Source: Oceanihabitans sp. 2_MG-2023
GTDB lineage: Bacteria; Bacteroidota; Bacteroidia; Flavobacteriales; Flavobacteriaceae
Reading direction: 5' to 3'
DNA length: 64,000 bases
Assembly (NCBI RefSeq): GCF_030547245.1
Contig: NZ_JAUOQT010000004.1
Coordinates: 5,001 to 69,000 of the forward strand
Each line of letters starts with the position of its first letter. Position 1 is the stretch's first letter. The notes beneath the pieces were generated by a model. It saw only the letters and a program-made list of their open reading frames with translations, was not told the DNA's origin and did no database searches. Shown piece after piece: positions 28,237-38,940 of the stretch. The translations under genes were made by a program, and so were the position numbers.

Positions 28237-29127
28237 ATGAAACTAAAAGAGATACAAAATATATTTCACCAAGAATTGGATGCAATTTATGGCAAAGATG
28301 AAGTGAATAGTTTTTTCTATTTACTGATCGCATTTTTTTATGATTTCTCAAGAATAAAATTAGCTCTAGAACCAGATAAAGTAGTATCGGATACAGATGG
28401 AGAATTCATTTTTGAAGCCTTGAAGAGGTTAAAAAACGAAGAACCTATTCAGTATATAATTGGCGAAACGGAATTTTATGGTTTGCCATTTAAAGTAAAT
28501 AAGCATACATTAATACCAAGGCCAGAAACGGAAGAGCTTGTTTCTCTTGTTCTTGAAAATTATAAAAATAAAATTCCAAATAACCAGAAGTTTTCAGTGA
28601 TAGATATTGGTACTGGATCTGGTTGTATTGCAATTTCATTAGCTAAAAACTTACCGAAAGCTATGGTTTTTGCCTTAGATATTTCCGCGAAAGCGATAGA
28701 AAAAGCAAAAGAAAATACAAGGTTAAACAATGTAGAAGTCGATTTTATAGAAGCCTCTATATTAGATCCTGAAAACGTAACAAAATACTTGAAGAATCAT
28801 TTGTTGATAAGTGAGCAGTTTGATGTAATAGTTTCCAATCCGCCATACGTTAGAAACCAGGAAAAACAAGAAATGAAAGCTAATGTTATAAATAACGAAC
28901 CCCATTTGGCTTTATTTGTTGCAGACGATAATGCATTGCAATTTTACGAAGCAATAACAAAATTTGCCGTTGTGCATTTGAAACCAAAAGGCGAATTGTA
29001 TTTTGAAATAAACGAGTATCTTGGTAAAGAAATGATAGCTTTATTACAGGAAAATAATTTTGAAAAGGTAGAATTAAAACAAGATATCTTTGGGAAAGAT
29101 AGAATGTTAAAAGGAGTGAAAAAATAA
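28237..29127 (+). CDS. prmC: Peptide chain release factor N5-glutamine methyltransferase
   Basis: A 296-residue PrmC, which methylates the glutamine of the GGQ motif in release factors 1 and 2. The SAM-binding motif VIDIGTGSGCIAISLA is at 121-136 and the catalytic NPPYV is at 201-205. The N-terminal helical domain and the LIPRPETEELV link are typical. The stop is directly followed by the ligA start. Confidence 0.96.
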   Translation: MKLKEIQNIFHQELDAIYGKDEVNSFFYLLIAFFYDFSRIKLALEPDKVVSDTDGEFIFEALKRLKNEEPIQYIIGETEFYGLPFKVNKHTLIPRPETEELVSLVLENYKNKIPNNQKFSVIDIGTGSGCIAISLAKNLPKAMVFALDISAKAIEKAKENTRLNNVEVDFIEASILDPENVTKYLKNHLLISEQFDVIVSNPPYVRNQEKQEMKANVINNEPHLALFVADDNALQFYEAITKFAVVHLKPKGELYFEINEYLGKEMIALLQENNFEKVELKQDIFGKDRMLKGVKK

Positions 29128-31122
<1,995 letters not shown>

Positions 31123-31193
31123 TTATGTTAATTTCTTTATGATTTATCGATAAAAGCAGTTTATTATCGATTAATTACATTTTTTATTTATAT

Positions 31194-31928
31194 TTGAAAG
31201 TTAAAAATTACGCTTTATTAGTGTGTTTAAATTATGCTATGTTAACTGATTATCTTGGTTTTACAGTTTTTAGTCTACTAGATAGTTCTGTATTTGCTAT
31301 ACTGGAATTGCTAGTGGTTCCAGCAATTACTGTGCTCTATTTTATATCAAGGAAAGAAAAGTCGTTGTTTTTTTTACTATTTTTAGTTAGCTATTCTGTT
31401 TCCGATATTCTACATATAATCGATGGAGATAACTTGTCTGAAGTTTTATATTTTGCTTGTAATATACTTTATGTTGTTGCTTTCTTTTTTTTATTACTGG
31501 AAGTTTTTAAAACCTTGAATTATAATATTGTACTAAAAAAATTCTTAGTGCAAACTATTGTTTTATTCGTGCTAGTTATATATTTATTTACCGTTTTATA
31601 TGGAATTATAGAGCCTATTTTATTTGAATCGGAAGTGGTCTATTTGGTGCGATTTGTAGAACATAGTTATAACTTTGTGTTATTGGTTTTACTTTCTGTT
31701 TCCTTTTTAAATTTTCTAGAAAATGACACAAAAAAATCTTTATTTCTATTTATTGGTTGTTTGGCAATAAGTTTTTCAGAATTTTTATTGATAGGCTATT
31801 ACTATCTTTCCGATCTTGAATTATTAAATTATGTAGCTGTAATGCTCAATATATTTGCCTTTGTAATGTTTTATCTTCAAACGAATATAGCTATTGATTC
31901 AAAAAAAAAAGCTAATATTTTTGCTTAA
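31194..31928 (+). CDS. Polytopic membrane protein, YhhN-like (first of a related pair)
   Basis: A 244-residue integral membrane protein with about eight hydrophobic helices and a short basic tail. LFLVSYSVSDILHII and the general layout resemble the YhhN/lysoplasmalogenase-like group, and a related protein lies two genes on (32464-33237). The start is uncertain: TTG at 31194 keeps the first helix but lies inside a perfect -7 element (TATATTTG, 31189-31196). GTG 31221 or ATG 31239 may be the real start. The 3' end overlaps the convergent DoxX gene by 17 bases. The function is not known. Confidence 0.65.
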   Translation: MKVKNYALLVCLNYAMLTDYLGFTVFSLLDSSVFAILELLVVPAITVLYFISRKEKSLFFLLFLVSYSVSDILHIIDGDNLSEVLYFACNILYVVAFFFLLLEVFKTLNYNIVLKKFLVQTIVLFVLVIYLFTVLYGIIEPILFESEVVYLVRFVEHSYNFVLLVLLSVSFLNFLENDTKKSLFLFIGCLAISFSEFLLIGYYYLSDLELLNYVAVMLNIFAFVMFYLQTNIAIDSKKKANIFA

Positions 31929-32298
31929 TACGCTTTAAAAAATCTTGTTTAGATAGATATAAAATAATTCCAGATAATATAAAAGTTACAATAGCTGTAA
32001 TAAATAGTATGCCACCATCATTATTAATTACAATGCCTAATTGGGTTAGATGCATAATAATTGCTCCGCCTATTATAGTTAGGGTTAGTACAGCTCCAAT
32101 CCAGATTGTTTTAGGTATGATTAGCAAAATGCCCGCTATTAATTCTAAAATACCTATTAGAATTCTACCATAAGGTTCTAAGCCTACCTTTTCAAAAATA
32201 TACACGCTATCTGGATGTGCAGTAAACTTAAATCGTAAAGTTTGTATCAGTATTATTGCCACAATTATTCTTAAAAGTAAAGAAACTTTTCTTTTCAT
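31912..32298 (-). CDS. DoxX family membrane protein
   Basis: A 128-residue protein with four membrane helices (about 8-24, 45-62, 66-86, 94-114) and the DoxX-type layout, including the first-loop RFKFTAHPDSVYIFEKVGLEPYGRILIGILELIAGILL block. DoxX-like proteins are often tied to redox or stress processes, but no specific role can be inferred. The gene overlaps the preceding gene tail to tail and is flanked by two related plus-strand membrane proteins. Confidence 0.8.
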   Translation of the reverse strand: MKRKVSLLLRIIVAIILIQTLRFKFTAHPDSVYIFEKVGLEPYGRILIGILELIAGILLIIPKTIWIGAVLTLTIIGGAIIMHLTQLGIVINNDGGILFITAIVTFILSGIILYLSKQDFLKRIKQKY

Positions 32299-32422
32299 GT
32301 TTAATTCGTTTGAAGTTAAAACATTAGACGTTATTAATTATTTGAGATTACATTTTTGAAGAATTTTCCTTCAAAATAAATTACAATCATGCATTTTATC
32401 GATTAAATGCGTTGTTTTGACG

Positions 32423-32450
32423 TTGTATATAGATTTTTTTTGTATTTTTG
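32423..32450 (+). promoter_or_regulatory. Probable promoter of the second YhhN-like gene
   Basis: TTG at 32423-32425 and TATTTTTG at 32443-32450 are 17 bases apart, within the accepted spacing. The site lies after the most upstream ATG of the frame (32407), which argues that translation begins at ATG 32464 or 32470. Confidence 0.5.
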
Positions 32451-32463
32451 TTTTTACCTACTT

Positions 32464-33237
32464 ATGATTATGATTTTAAAAAATTGGATAAAAAAATTTC
32501 CAAACAAGATGTTTTTGTGCATATTGTTTGTGCTTGTATTCGTTCATGTAATTGCTACTTTTAGTGAAAATGATTTGTTTCAGCAATTAACAAAACCCCT
32601 ATTTGTACCTGTATTTTTGATTTATTTTTTATTAAAAAATAAGCATATTAATATTAGTGTGTTTATTTTCTTAATATTCTCTTTTGTGGGAGATTTTACT
32701 TCTATTTTTACTTATAATTTAATGCTTGTAAACATTTCAAGTTTGGCATACTGTATAAGCTATTTTGCTTTAGTAGCAGCAGTAATACCCAGAATTAAAA
32801 ATTTGCAATTAGATACAGTAATTAGCTCGTATTTAATTTTAGTTTTCTTAATTAATGCGTACTTATTGTATATACTTTTTGATGTGATTAAGTATTATAT
32901 TCCAGATAGTATAGAGGTGACTTTATTCGGAATAAAAAGCACCGCTTTAATAGTTCTTGCTTTTGTTTCTTTTGTAGATTATTTAAATTCAGAAAGCAAG
33001 GGATCGATATTATTTTTAATTATGGCCTTATGTTTTGTGTTTTCAGACGTATTACATTACATTAGTATGTATTATTTGTATAACATGAGTTTTGTAATGT
33101 TAGATAGAGTGTTGCATGTAGTAGCTTTATTTTTTCTATTTAGCTATATTTTAGAAAGAAATAAAACATCTAAAGCAGTAAAATTAAATACATCTATTTT
33201 TTCTTCAAAAACTATTAATGAGATTACACTAAAATAG
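32464..33237 (+). CDS. Polytopic membrane protein, YhhN-like (second of a related pair)
   Basis: A 257-residue membrane protein with about eight helices. FSFVGDFTSIF and LCFVFSDVLHYISMYYL match the acidic in-membrane positions expected of YhhN-like proteins, and SDVLHYI parallels SDILHII in the neighbour at 31194. The start is set at ATG 32464 because a promoter-like element lies between this codon and the frame's first ATG at 32407. Lysoplasmalogenase activity is known for animal TMEM86 relatives, but the bacterial role is unproven. The 3' end overlaps a convergent gene by 14 bases. Confidence 0.65.
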   Translation: MIMILKNWIKKFPNKMFLCILFVLVFVHVIATFSENDLFQQLTKPLFVPVFLIYFLLKNKHINISVFIFLIFSFVGDFTSIFTYNLMLVNISSLAYCISYFALVAAVIPRIKNLQLDTVISSYLILVFLINAYLLYILFDVIKYYIPDSIEVTLFGIKSTALIVLAFVSFVDYLNSESKGSILFLIMALCFVFSDVLHYISMYYLYNMSFVMLDRVLHVVALFFLFSYILERNKTSKAVKLNTSIFSSKTINEITLK

Positions 33238-34141
33238 AAGTTCCTTTAGCGGCTTTGTTTTTATCGGCATCAAAATAAAAGTCTATTTTACCAAGGTTAA
33301 TTCCGTAGCAACCTACTTGGTTTACTAGAACGTTTTCACCAATACTGTTTTTTGCGACTGTTGGTTTTGGTAAAAAAGTATGTGTATGTCCTCCAATTAT
33401 TAAGTCAATGTTTTTGGTAGCTTTGGCTAGATTTAAGTCGCTAATTTTTTCAGGAAAATTTTTGTAGAAATATCCTAAATGCGACAAACAAATAACCAGG
33501 TCACACTTTTCTTTTTCTTTTAATATTCTACTCATGTCTTGAGCAGTTTCAACAGGGTTAATGTACTTTGTTTCTTTATACATATTTTTGTCTACTAAAC
33601 CATCCAGTTTAACACCTAAGCCAAAAACGCCAATTTTTATTCCGTCTTTTTTAAATACTTTATATGGTTTGACAAAGCCATCTAGAGATGTATTGGAAAA
33701 ATCGTAATTAGCAGATAAGAAGTCAAATTTAGCATGAGGCAATTGAGCAAGTAAACCATCAACGCCATTATCAAAATCATGATTCCCTATAGTAGCAGCA
33801 TCATATTTAAGCATGCTCATTAGTTTAAATTCTAGCTCTCCACCGTAATAGTTAAAATATGGAGTTCCTTGAAAAATATCTCCAGCATCTAATAGTAATG
33901 TGTTTGGATTTTCATTTTTAATATTTTGTATTAAACTAGCTCTTCTAGCAACACCTCCTTGATTTGGGTTTCTTCCATCTTCGGGTCCAAAAGCATCAAT
34001 GTGGCTGTGTACATCGTTTGTGTGTAGTATGGTGATTTTTGTTGTTTTGCTTCCGGATGTAAACGACTGCAAGCCTAAGCCTCCTAATGTTATTAATGCA
34101 GCTGTTGCAGATGTTTGTTGTATAAAATCTCTTCTTTTCAT
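33224..34141 (-). CDS. 5'-nucleotidase metallophosphatase domain protein, Tat-exported
   Basis: A 305-residue calcineurin-type phosphatase equal to the N-terminal half of UshA-like 5'-nucleotidases. The twin-arginine signal MKRRDFIQQTSATAALITLGGLGL is followed by the dimetal motifs ILHTNDVHSHID, LLLDAGDIFQGTPYF, TIGNHDFDNG, LVICLSHLG and IGGHTHTFLP. It probably hydrolyses nucleotides in the periplasm. The substrate-binding C-terminal domain found in UshA is missing and is encoded separately by the gene directly upstream in the operon (5 bases away). Confidence 0.9.
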   Translation of the reverse strand: MKRRDFIQQTSATAALITLGGLGLQSFTSGSKTTKITILHTNDVHSHIDAFGPEDGRNPNQGGVARRASLIQNIKNENPNTLLLDAGDIFQGTPYFNYYGGELEFKLMSMLKYDAATIGNHDFDNGVDGLLAQLPHAKFDFLSANYDFSNTSLDGFVKPYKVFKKDGIKIGVFGLGVKLDGLVDKNMYKETKYINPVETAQDMSRILKEKEKCDLVICLSHLGYFYKNFPEKISDLNLAKATKNIDLIIGGHTHTFLPKPTVAKNSIGENVLVNQVGCYGINLGKIDFYFDADKNKAAKGTSILV

Positions 34142-34146
34142 CTGGT

Positions 34147-34908
34147 TTAATTTATTTGAATAAATCTGTCATCAATAACAGGATTAATAGTGTCTTTTTT
34201 TAGAAAATAATCTAATAATGCATTTCTTACTTTGTAATTTAAAACATATAAGCTATCATTTGTTTGAAAAAAGGTCATTCGGTCTCCACCATTATACAGG
34301 TAGTCATTGGTTGCAACATAATAGGTTTTTTCAGTATCAATTGGTTGGTTCTTAATACTTGCGCTAATCGCATTGTAATCTTTGTCTAGTTTCAATTTTA
34401 AACCAGAAATTGGATGTGCTCGTTTTGCTCTACTTAAATAGCGTATTAAACTATCCTGAATTGTTTTTCCTTGCATGGCAACAACGACAAGACTATTTTC
34501 AAAAGGCATAATTTCGTATGCGGTTCTAGTAGTAATATTTCCTTTAGATATTATAGCGCGAATACCGCCATGATTGACCAATACCATGTCTACGTTATGG
34601 CCAGTTTGTTTGTTAAAAACCGTATTAGATTCTTCCAATATGGCATCAGCAAATAGGTTTCCAATTGCGGTATTAAATTCGCCATCTCTTTTAGAATATG
34701 TGTCTACTGCAAACGAAATCACACTATCTAGATTATTGTTAACGTGCTCTCTATATGGTTTAATGAAATCTTCTATTTCTGAGTCTGTTTGTAAGCTGTC
34801 GTTAACGTTGATATTTTTTCCTTCAATTTTAATAAGTTGTAAACTTTCTTGTTTACAGCTATAAATTAGTAAAGCAATACCAATAAATAAAAGATGTTTA
34901 TAATTCAT
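34147..34908 (-). CDS. 5'-nucleotidase C-terminal domain lipoprotein
   Basis: A 253-residue lipoprotein. The start at ATG 34908 gives MNYKHLLFIGIALLIYSCKQ with a lipobox cysteine at 18. The body is the UshA C-terminal, nucleoside-binding domain: GNLFADAILEE, VDMVLVNHGGIRAIISKGNITTRTAYEIMPFENSLVVV, and YYVATNDYLYNGGDRM, where the aromatic and GGD residues hold the base. It has no metal centre of its own, so it should need the neighbouring phosphatase protein to form a complete enzyme. Confidence 0.9.
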   Translation of the reverse strand: MNYKHLLFIGIALLIYSCKQESLQLIKIEGKNINVNDSLQTDSEIEDFIKPYREHVNNNLDSVISFAVDTYSKRDGEFNTAIGNLFADAILEESNTVFNKQTGHNVDMVLVNHGGIRAIISKGNITTRTAYEIMPFENSLVVVAMQGKTIQDSLIRYLSRAKRAHPISGLKLKLDKDYNAISASIKNQPIDTEKTYYVATNDYLYNGGDRMTFFQTNDSLYVLNYKVRNALLDYFLKKDTINPVIDDRFIQIN

Positions 34909-34932
34909 ATCTAAAGTATGGGTTTTAATATA

Positions 34933-34959
34933 CAAAACTAACTACTTTTGTTACCTTTG
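34933..34959. promoter_or_regulatory. Overlapping divergent -7 elements
   Basis: On the minus strand TAGTTTTG (34933-34940) fits the -7 consensus for the 5'-nucleotidase pair. On the plus strand TACTTTTG (34943-34950) and TACCTTTG (34952-34959) fit it for the 34979 gene. No clear -33 TTG is at 19 bases for any of them. Confidence 0.45.
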
Positions 34960-34978
34960 TAAGAAACAATAAAGATAA

Positions 34979-35506
34979 ATGATTTTAAAGGGTTTTAAGC
35001 AAAATTCTACTAAAAAACATCTTAGTAAATTATTAAACTCAAGACAGGTTTTTTCAAACAATGAAAAGATAGCAAGCTTGGGGGTAATGATAAATATAGA
35101 TGAAGTAGATGATTTTGAGTCTTTTAGAAAGCTTGCTAAAGAAATAAATGTAAGACCTAATAAACTTAAAATAATAGCGTTTACCTCTAATAAAAAAGAA
35201 GATATTAGTTCTTGGGATGTATGTTTTAATCCAAAAGATTTTAATTGGAAAGGAAAAATAAAAAACAAAGAGCTTCAAGAGTTTATAGACACACCATTTG
35301 ATGCTTTAATTAGTTATTATGAAGCTGATGTTTTAGAAATGAAGGTTTTAAGTGCAGCGTCGAAATCTAAATTCAAAATCGGAGTATTGCAATCTGATAC
35401 TCGATTAAATGATTTAATTATTAAAACCAATTTAAAACAATTCGATTTATTTAAAAACGAATTGATAAAATACCTTAATACATTTAATAAAATAAGTAAT
35501 GAATAA
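34979..35506 (+). CDS. Conserved hypothetical protein (DUF6913-like)
   Basis: A 175-residue soluble protein with a very basic N-terminus (KGFKQNSTKKHLSKLLNSRQ), followed by an alternating alpha/beta segment (SLGVMINIDEVDDFESFRKLAKEI, LKIIAFTSNKK). I recall such proteins beside dapA in Flavobacteriaceae under the name DUF6913, but I do not know a function. The end overlaps the dapA start by 8 bases, so the genes are coupled. No signal peptide or catalytic motif is visible. Confidence 0.7.
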   Translation: MILKGFKQNSTKKHLSKLLNSRQVFSNNEKIASLGVMINIDEVDDFESFRKLAKEINVRPNKLKIIAFTSNKKEDISSWDVCFNPKDFNWKGKIKNKELQEFIDTPFDALISYYEADVLEMKVLSAASKSKFKIGVLQSDTRLNDLIIKTNLKQFDLFKNELIKYLNTFNKISNE

Positions 35507-36380
35507 AAAATTTGTAGGTACAGGAGTAGCTTTAGTAACTCCTTTTAATGAAGATTTAAGTATAGACCATAAATCTTTGGAGGCTATCGTTACATATAAT
35601 ATAGAGAACGGAACAGATTATCTTGTAATAAGTGGAACTACAGGAGAAAGTGTAACCATTACTGCCGAAGAAAAAATAGCAATAACCAAGACCGTTATAA
35701 AAGCCAATAATGGTAGGTTGCCATTAGTTCTAGGGATTGGTGGAAGTAATACGTTGCAAGTTGTAGAAGAGATTAAAAATACAGATTTCTCTGGTATTGC
35801 TGCTATTTTATCTGTATCACCATATTACAGTAAGCCTACTCAAGAAGGATTATATCAGCATTTTAAAGCAGTTGCCGAAGCATCACCAGTTCCTGTAATT
35901 TTATATAACGTTCCAGGAAGAACTTCTAAAGACATGTTACCAGAAACGACTTTGCGTTTAGCTAAAGATTTTAAAAATATTATCGCAGTTAAAGAAGCAG
36001 GGAATAATGTACATCAATATTTACAGTTGCTAAAAAATAAACCAGAAGATTTTTTAGTGATTTCAGGAGACGATGATTTAGCATTAGGAATTGTTTTAGC
36101 AGGAGGAGCGGGAGTAATTTCTGTTCTTGGTCAAGCATTACCTAAAGATTTTACAACGATGATTAATTTAGGTTTAGAAGGCAAAGCAAAAGAAGCTTAC
36201 GCTTTACATTTTAAGCTAATGGATATTACAGGGTTAATTTTTGCAGAGAATAATCCTGCAGGAATTAAAGCCGTATTTCAAGCATTAAATATGTGTAGTT
36301 CTAGTGTAAGATTACCATTAGTGGAAGCATCTAATGTATTAAAACAAAATATTAAAGAAGCGCTAAAAGTATTTGCATAA
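35499..36380 (+). CDS. dapA: 4-hydroxy-tetrahydrodipicolinate synthase
   Basis: A 293-residue DapA, which condenses pyruvate with aspartate semialdehyde at the entry to lysine and diaminopimelate synthesis. The Schiff-base lysine is K165 in IIAVKEAGNN and the catalytic tyrosine is Y136 in ILYNVPGRTS; the SGTTGES loop at 45-51 binds substrate. ATG 35499 overlaps the preceding gene. Together with dapF at 15428 it covers two pathway steps in this window. Confidence 0.97.
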   Translation: MNKKFVGTGVALVTPFNEDLSIDHKSLEAIVTYNIENGTDYLVISGTTGESVTITAEEKIAITKTVIKANNGRLPLVLGIGGSNTLQVVEEIKNTDFSGIAAILSVSPYYSKPTQEGLYQHFKAVAEASPVPVILYNVPGRTSKDMLPETTLRLAKDFKNIIAVKEAGNNVHQYLQLLKNKPEDFLVISGDDDLALGIVLAGGAGVISVLGQALPKDFTTMINLGLEGKAKEAYALHFKLMDITGLIFAENNPAGIKAVFQALNMCSSSVRLPLVEASNVLKQNIKEALKVFA

Positions 36381-36469
36381 AAGTTAAATATTACTTAAAC
36401 CTTTAAATGCCTTGATTTCATCGGTTATTTTAGCAGAATAAAATATTTTTAAAATCCATAATAAAAGAC

Positions 36470-36477
36470 TAATTTTG
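36470..36477 (+). promoter_or_regulatory. Probable -7 element for the bamD block
   Basis: TAATTTTG fits the -7 consensus; at the -33 distance there is TTT rather than TTG. It lies about 97 bases before the bamD start in a 193-base gap that holds no gene. Confidence 0.45.
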
Positions 36478-36573
36478 CAGTCTGTTTTAAAATTAAGAAA
36501 GCTAATTATAAAATTAGGGAGTATAATTCTATTAAAGAATTGCAACATATAGTAAAAACAGAAAAATTAACAA

Positions 36574-37386
36574 ATGAATAGAATAATTTACACTTTATTA
36601 ATTGGCTTGGCATTAAGTTCATGTAGCCCTTACCAAAAAGCTCTAAATGGTGATGATATTGCCGCAAAGTTTAAAGCAGGAGAGGTCATGTATAATAAAG
36701 GGAAATACATGAAAGCGAATAGGCTTTTTGAGCAAATTATACCACAATATAGAGGGAAGCCTCAAGCGGAAAAACTTTCTTTTTTGCATGCAGATTCTTA
36801 TTTTAAATCGAAAGATTATTATTTAGCAGGATATCAGTTTGATCGTTTCGTAACTACCTACCCTAAAAGTGAAAAGTCTGAAGAAGCTGCTTTTCTTTCT
36901 GCGAAAAGTAGTTACATGTTGTCACCTGCTTATACTAAAGAGCAACATGCAACTAAAGACGCTATTAGTAAATTTCAACTGTTTATAAATTCATACCCAG
37001 ATTCTCCATTTCTTGAAGAAGCGAATACATTAGTACAAGAATTAGATGGTAAATTAGAGCAAAAATCATTTGATATAGCATACCAATATTATAAAACCGT
37101 TGGATATACTAGAGATTATAACGCAGCAATAAAAGCTTTCGATAATTTTATTTTTGAGTTTCCAGGTTCTAAACTTCGCGAAACAGCTCTTTTTTACAGA
37201 CTAGATTCTGCTTATGAATTAGCAATTAATAGTGTAGAAAGAAAAAAAGAAGACAGACTTATAAAAGCTAAAACATACTACCATTCTTTTGTTAATAAAT
37301 ACGCCAACTCAGAGCATTTAGAGGAAACAAAAGACATGTTAGAAAATTTAGAACAAGAATTAAAAAAATACAGTACTAAAAGTTAA
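36574..37386 (+). CDS. bamD: Outer-membrane protein assembly factor BamD
   Basis: A 270-residue lipoprotein with lipobox GLALSSCSP (cysteine about 18) and tetratricopeptide-like repeats (AAKFKAGEVMYNKGKYMKANRLFEQII; YFKSKDYYLAGYQFDRFVTTYP) typical of BamD/YfiO. It is an essential part of the Bam complex that folds beta-barrels into the outer membrane, such as the TonB receptor in this window. It opens a block with rpoZ, coaBC, porD and recN whose spacing suggests one operon. Confidence 0.94.
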   Translation: MNRIIYTLLIGLALSSCSPYQKALNGDDIAAKFKAGEVMYNKGKYMKANRLFEQIIPQYRGKPQAEKLSFLHADSYFKSKDYYLAGYQFDRFVTTYPKSEKSEEAAFLSAKSSYMLSPAYTKEQHATKDAISKFQLFINSYPDSPFLEEANTLVQELDGKLEQKSFDIAYQYYKTVGYTRDYNAAIKAFDNFIFEFPGSKLRETALFYRLDSAYELAINSVERKKEDRLIKAKTYYHSFVNKYANSEHLEETKDMLENLEQELKKYSTKS

Positions 37387-37392
37387 TATACT

Positions 37393-37719
37393 ATGGATTT
37401 AAAGAAGATTGATGCACCTACAAGTACAACAACGTACAATAGAAACGCAATAGACGATGCTACAGGAAACATCTATGAGTCTATTTCAATTATATCTAAA
37501 AGAGCAGAGCAAATAAATTCTGAAATTAAAAAAGAATTAATTGAAAAATTAGAAGAATTTGCTACATATAACGATAGCTTAGAAGAAATCTTTGAGAACA
37601 AAGAACAAATTGAAGTATCTAAGTTCTATGAAAGATTACCTAAACCACATGCTTTAGCTGTTAAAGAATGGTTAGATGGTAAAATTTACCATAGAGATAC
37701 AGAAGCAGACAATCAGTAA
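37393..37719 (+). CDS. rpoZ: DNA-directed RNA polymerase omega subunit (Bacteroidota type)
   Basis: A 108-residue RpoZ-like protein. It retains the helical core of omega in NIYESISIISKRAEQIN, which replaces the usual RY-LV-AKRA motif, and carries a C-terminal extension ending in HRDTEADNQ. Omega helps RNA polymerase assembly. The position between bamD and coaBC is the usual flavobacterial location and supports the call, since the sequence itself is diverged. Confidence 0.85.
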   Translation: MDLKKIDAPTSTTTYNRNAIDDATGNIYESISIISKRAEQINSEIKKELIEKLEEFATYNDSLEEIFENKEQIEVSKFYERLPKPHALAVKEWLDGKIYHRDTEADNQ

Positions 37720-37728
37720 AAAAAAGAG

Positions 37729-38940
37729 ATGTCTATACTAAGCGGCAAAAATATACTGTTAGGCATAACTGCTGGTATTGCTGCTTATAAAACAGCATCA
37801 TTAGTTAGGTTATTTATTAAAGCTGGAGCAAACGTAAAAGTTGTTATGACTCCAGCTAGTAAAGATTTTATTACCCCTTTAACCTTATCTACACTCTCTA
37901 AAAACCCAGTACATACTTCTTTTACTAATGAAGATGAAGAAGATGGCGTTTGGAATAATCATGTAGAACTTGGTCTTTGGGCTAATTATTTTATTATTGC
38001 TCCTGCTACGGCTAATACCATGTCTAAAATGGCGAATGGGGTTTGTGATAATCTACTTTTAGCAACATATCTTTCTGCAAAATGTCCAGTTTATTTTGCA
38101 CCTGCAATGGATTTAGATATGTATAAACACGCATCTACATTAGCGTCCTTTAAAAAATTAAAATCCTTCAATAATATAATTATTCCAGCTACAAGTGGTG
38201 AACTTGCTAGTGGTTTAGTAGGTGAAGGTAGAATGGCAGAACCAAAAGATATCGTTTCCTTTTTAGAAAAAGATATCTTAAAAAAACTCCCACTTAGAAA
38301 TAAAAAAGTCCTATTAACTGCAGGTCCAACCTATGAAGCTATAGATCCTGTTCGTTTTATTGGTAATCATTCGTCTGGCAAAATGGGGTTTGAGCTAGCA
38401 AAAGCGGCTGCAAATTTGGGTGCAGAAGTAATTCTAATTACTGGACCAACACACCAAAAAGTGACACACGCTTTAATACAGGTTATTCCTGTAGTAAGTG
38501 CTCAAGAAATGTATGATGCTGCACATTTACATTTTAAAGATGTAGATATTGCAATACTTTCTGCTGCAGTAGCAGATTATAAACCAAAAAAAGCTGCAAC
38601 TCAAAAAATAAAAAAGAAAGATACTACGTTAACATTAGAGTTAGAAAAAACAAAAGATATATTGGCGTCTTTAGGAGAAATTAAAGAAAAACAATTTCTT
38701 GTTGGCTTTGCATTAGAGACTAATAATGAGCTTGAAAACGCAAAAGGAAAATTAAAAAAGAAGAATTTAAACTTAATTGTATTAAATTCGTTAAATGATA
38801 AAGGTGCTGGTTTTAAAAAAGAAACCAATAAAGTAACACTAATTGATGCTAAAGAATGTGTTACCGAATATGCCCTTAAATCTAAAACAGAAGTAGCAAT
38901 AGATATTTTTAATCAAATTATAAAACAAATACATGCGTAA
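37729..38940 (+). CDS. coaBC: Bifunctional phosphopantothenoylcysteine decarboxylase / synthetase
   Basis: A 403-residue CoaBC. The N-terminal flavodoxin-like decarboxylase has GITAGIAAYKTASLVRLF, an active-site histidine in the WNNHVELGLWA region, the PAMDLDMY loop and GELASGLVGEGRM. The C-terminal synthetase has VLLTAGPTYEAIDPVRFIGNHSSGKMG. It makes 4'-phosphopantetheine for coenzyme A; coaE at 52315 completes the pathway. The stop overlaps the start of porD by 8 bases. Confidence 0.97.
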   Translation: MSILSGKNILLGITAGIAAYKTASLVRLFIKAGANVKVVMTPASKDFITPLTLSTLSKNPVHTSFTNEDEEDGVWNNHVELGLWANYFIIAPATANTMSKMANGVCDNLLLATYLSAKCPVYFAPAMDLDMYKHASTLASFKKLKSFNNIIIPATSGELASGLVGEGRMAEPKDIVSFLEKDILKKLPLRNKKVLLTAGPTYEAIDPVRFIGNHSSGKMGFELAKAAANLGAEVILITGPTHQKVTHALIQVIPVVSAQEMYDAAHLHFKDVDIAILSAAVADYKPKKAATQKIKKKDTTLTLELEKTKDILASLGEIKEKQFLVGFALETNNELENAKGKLKKKNLNLIVLNSLNDKGAGFKKETNKVTLIDAKECVTEYALKSKTEVAIDIFNQIIKQIHA

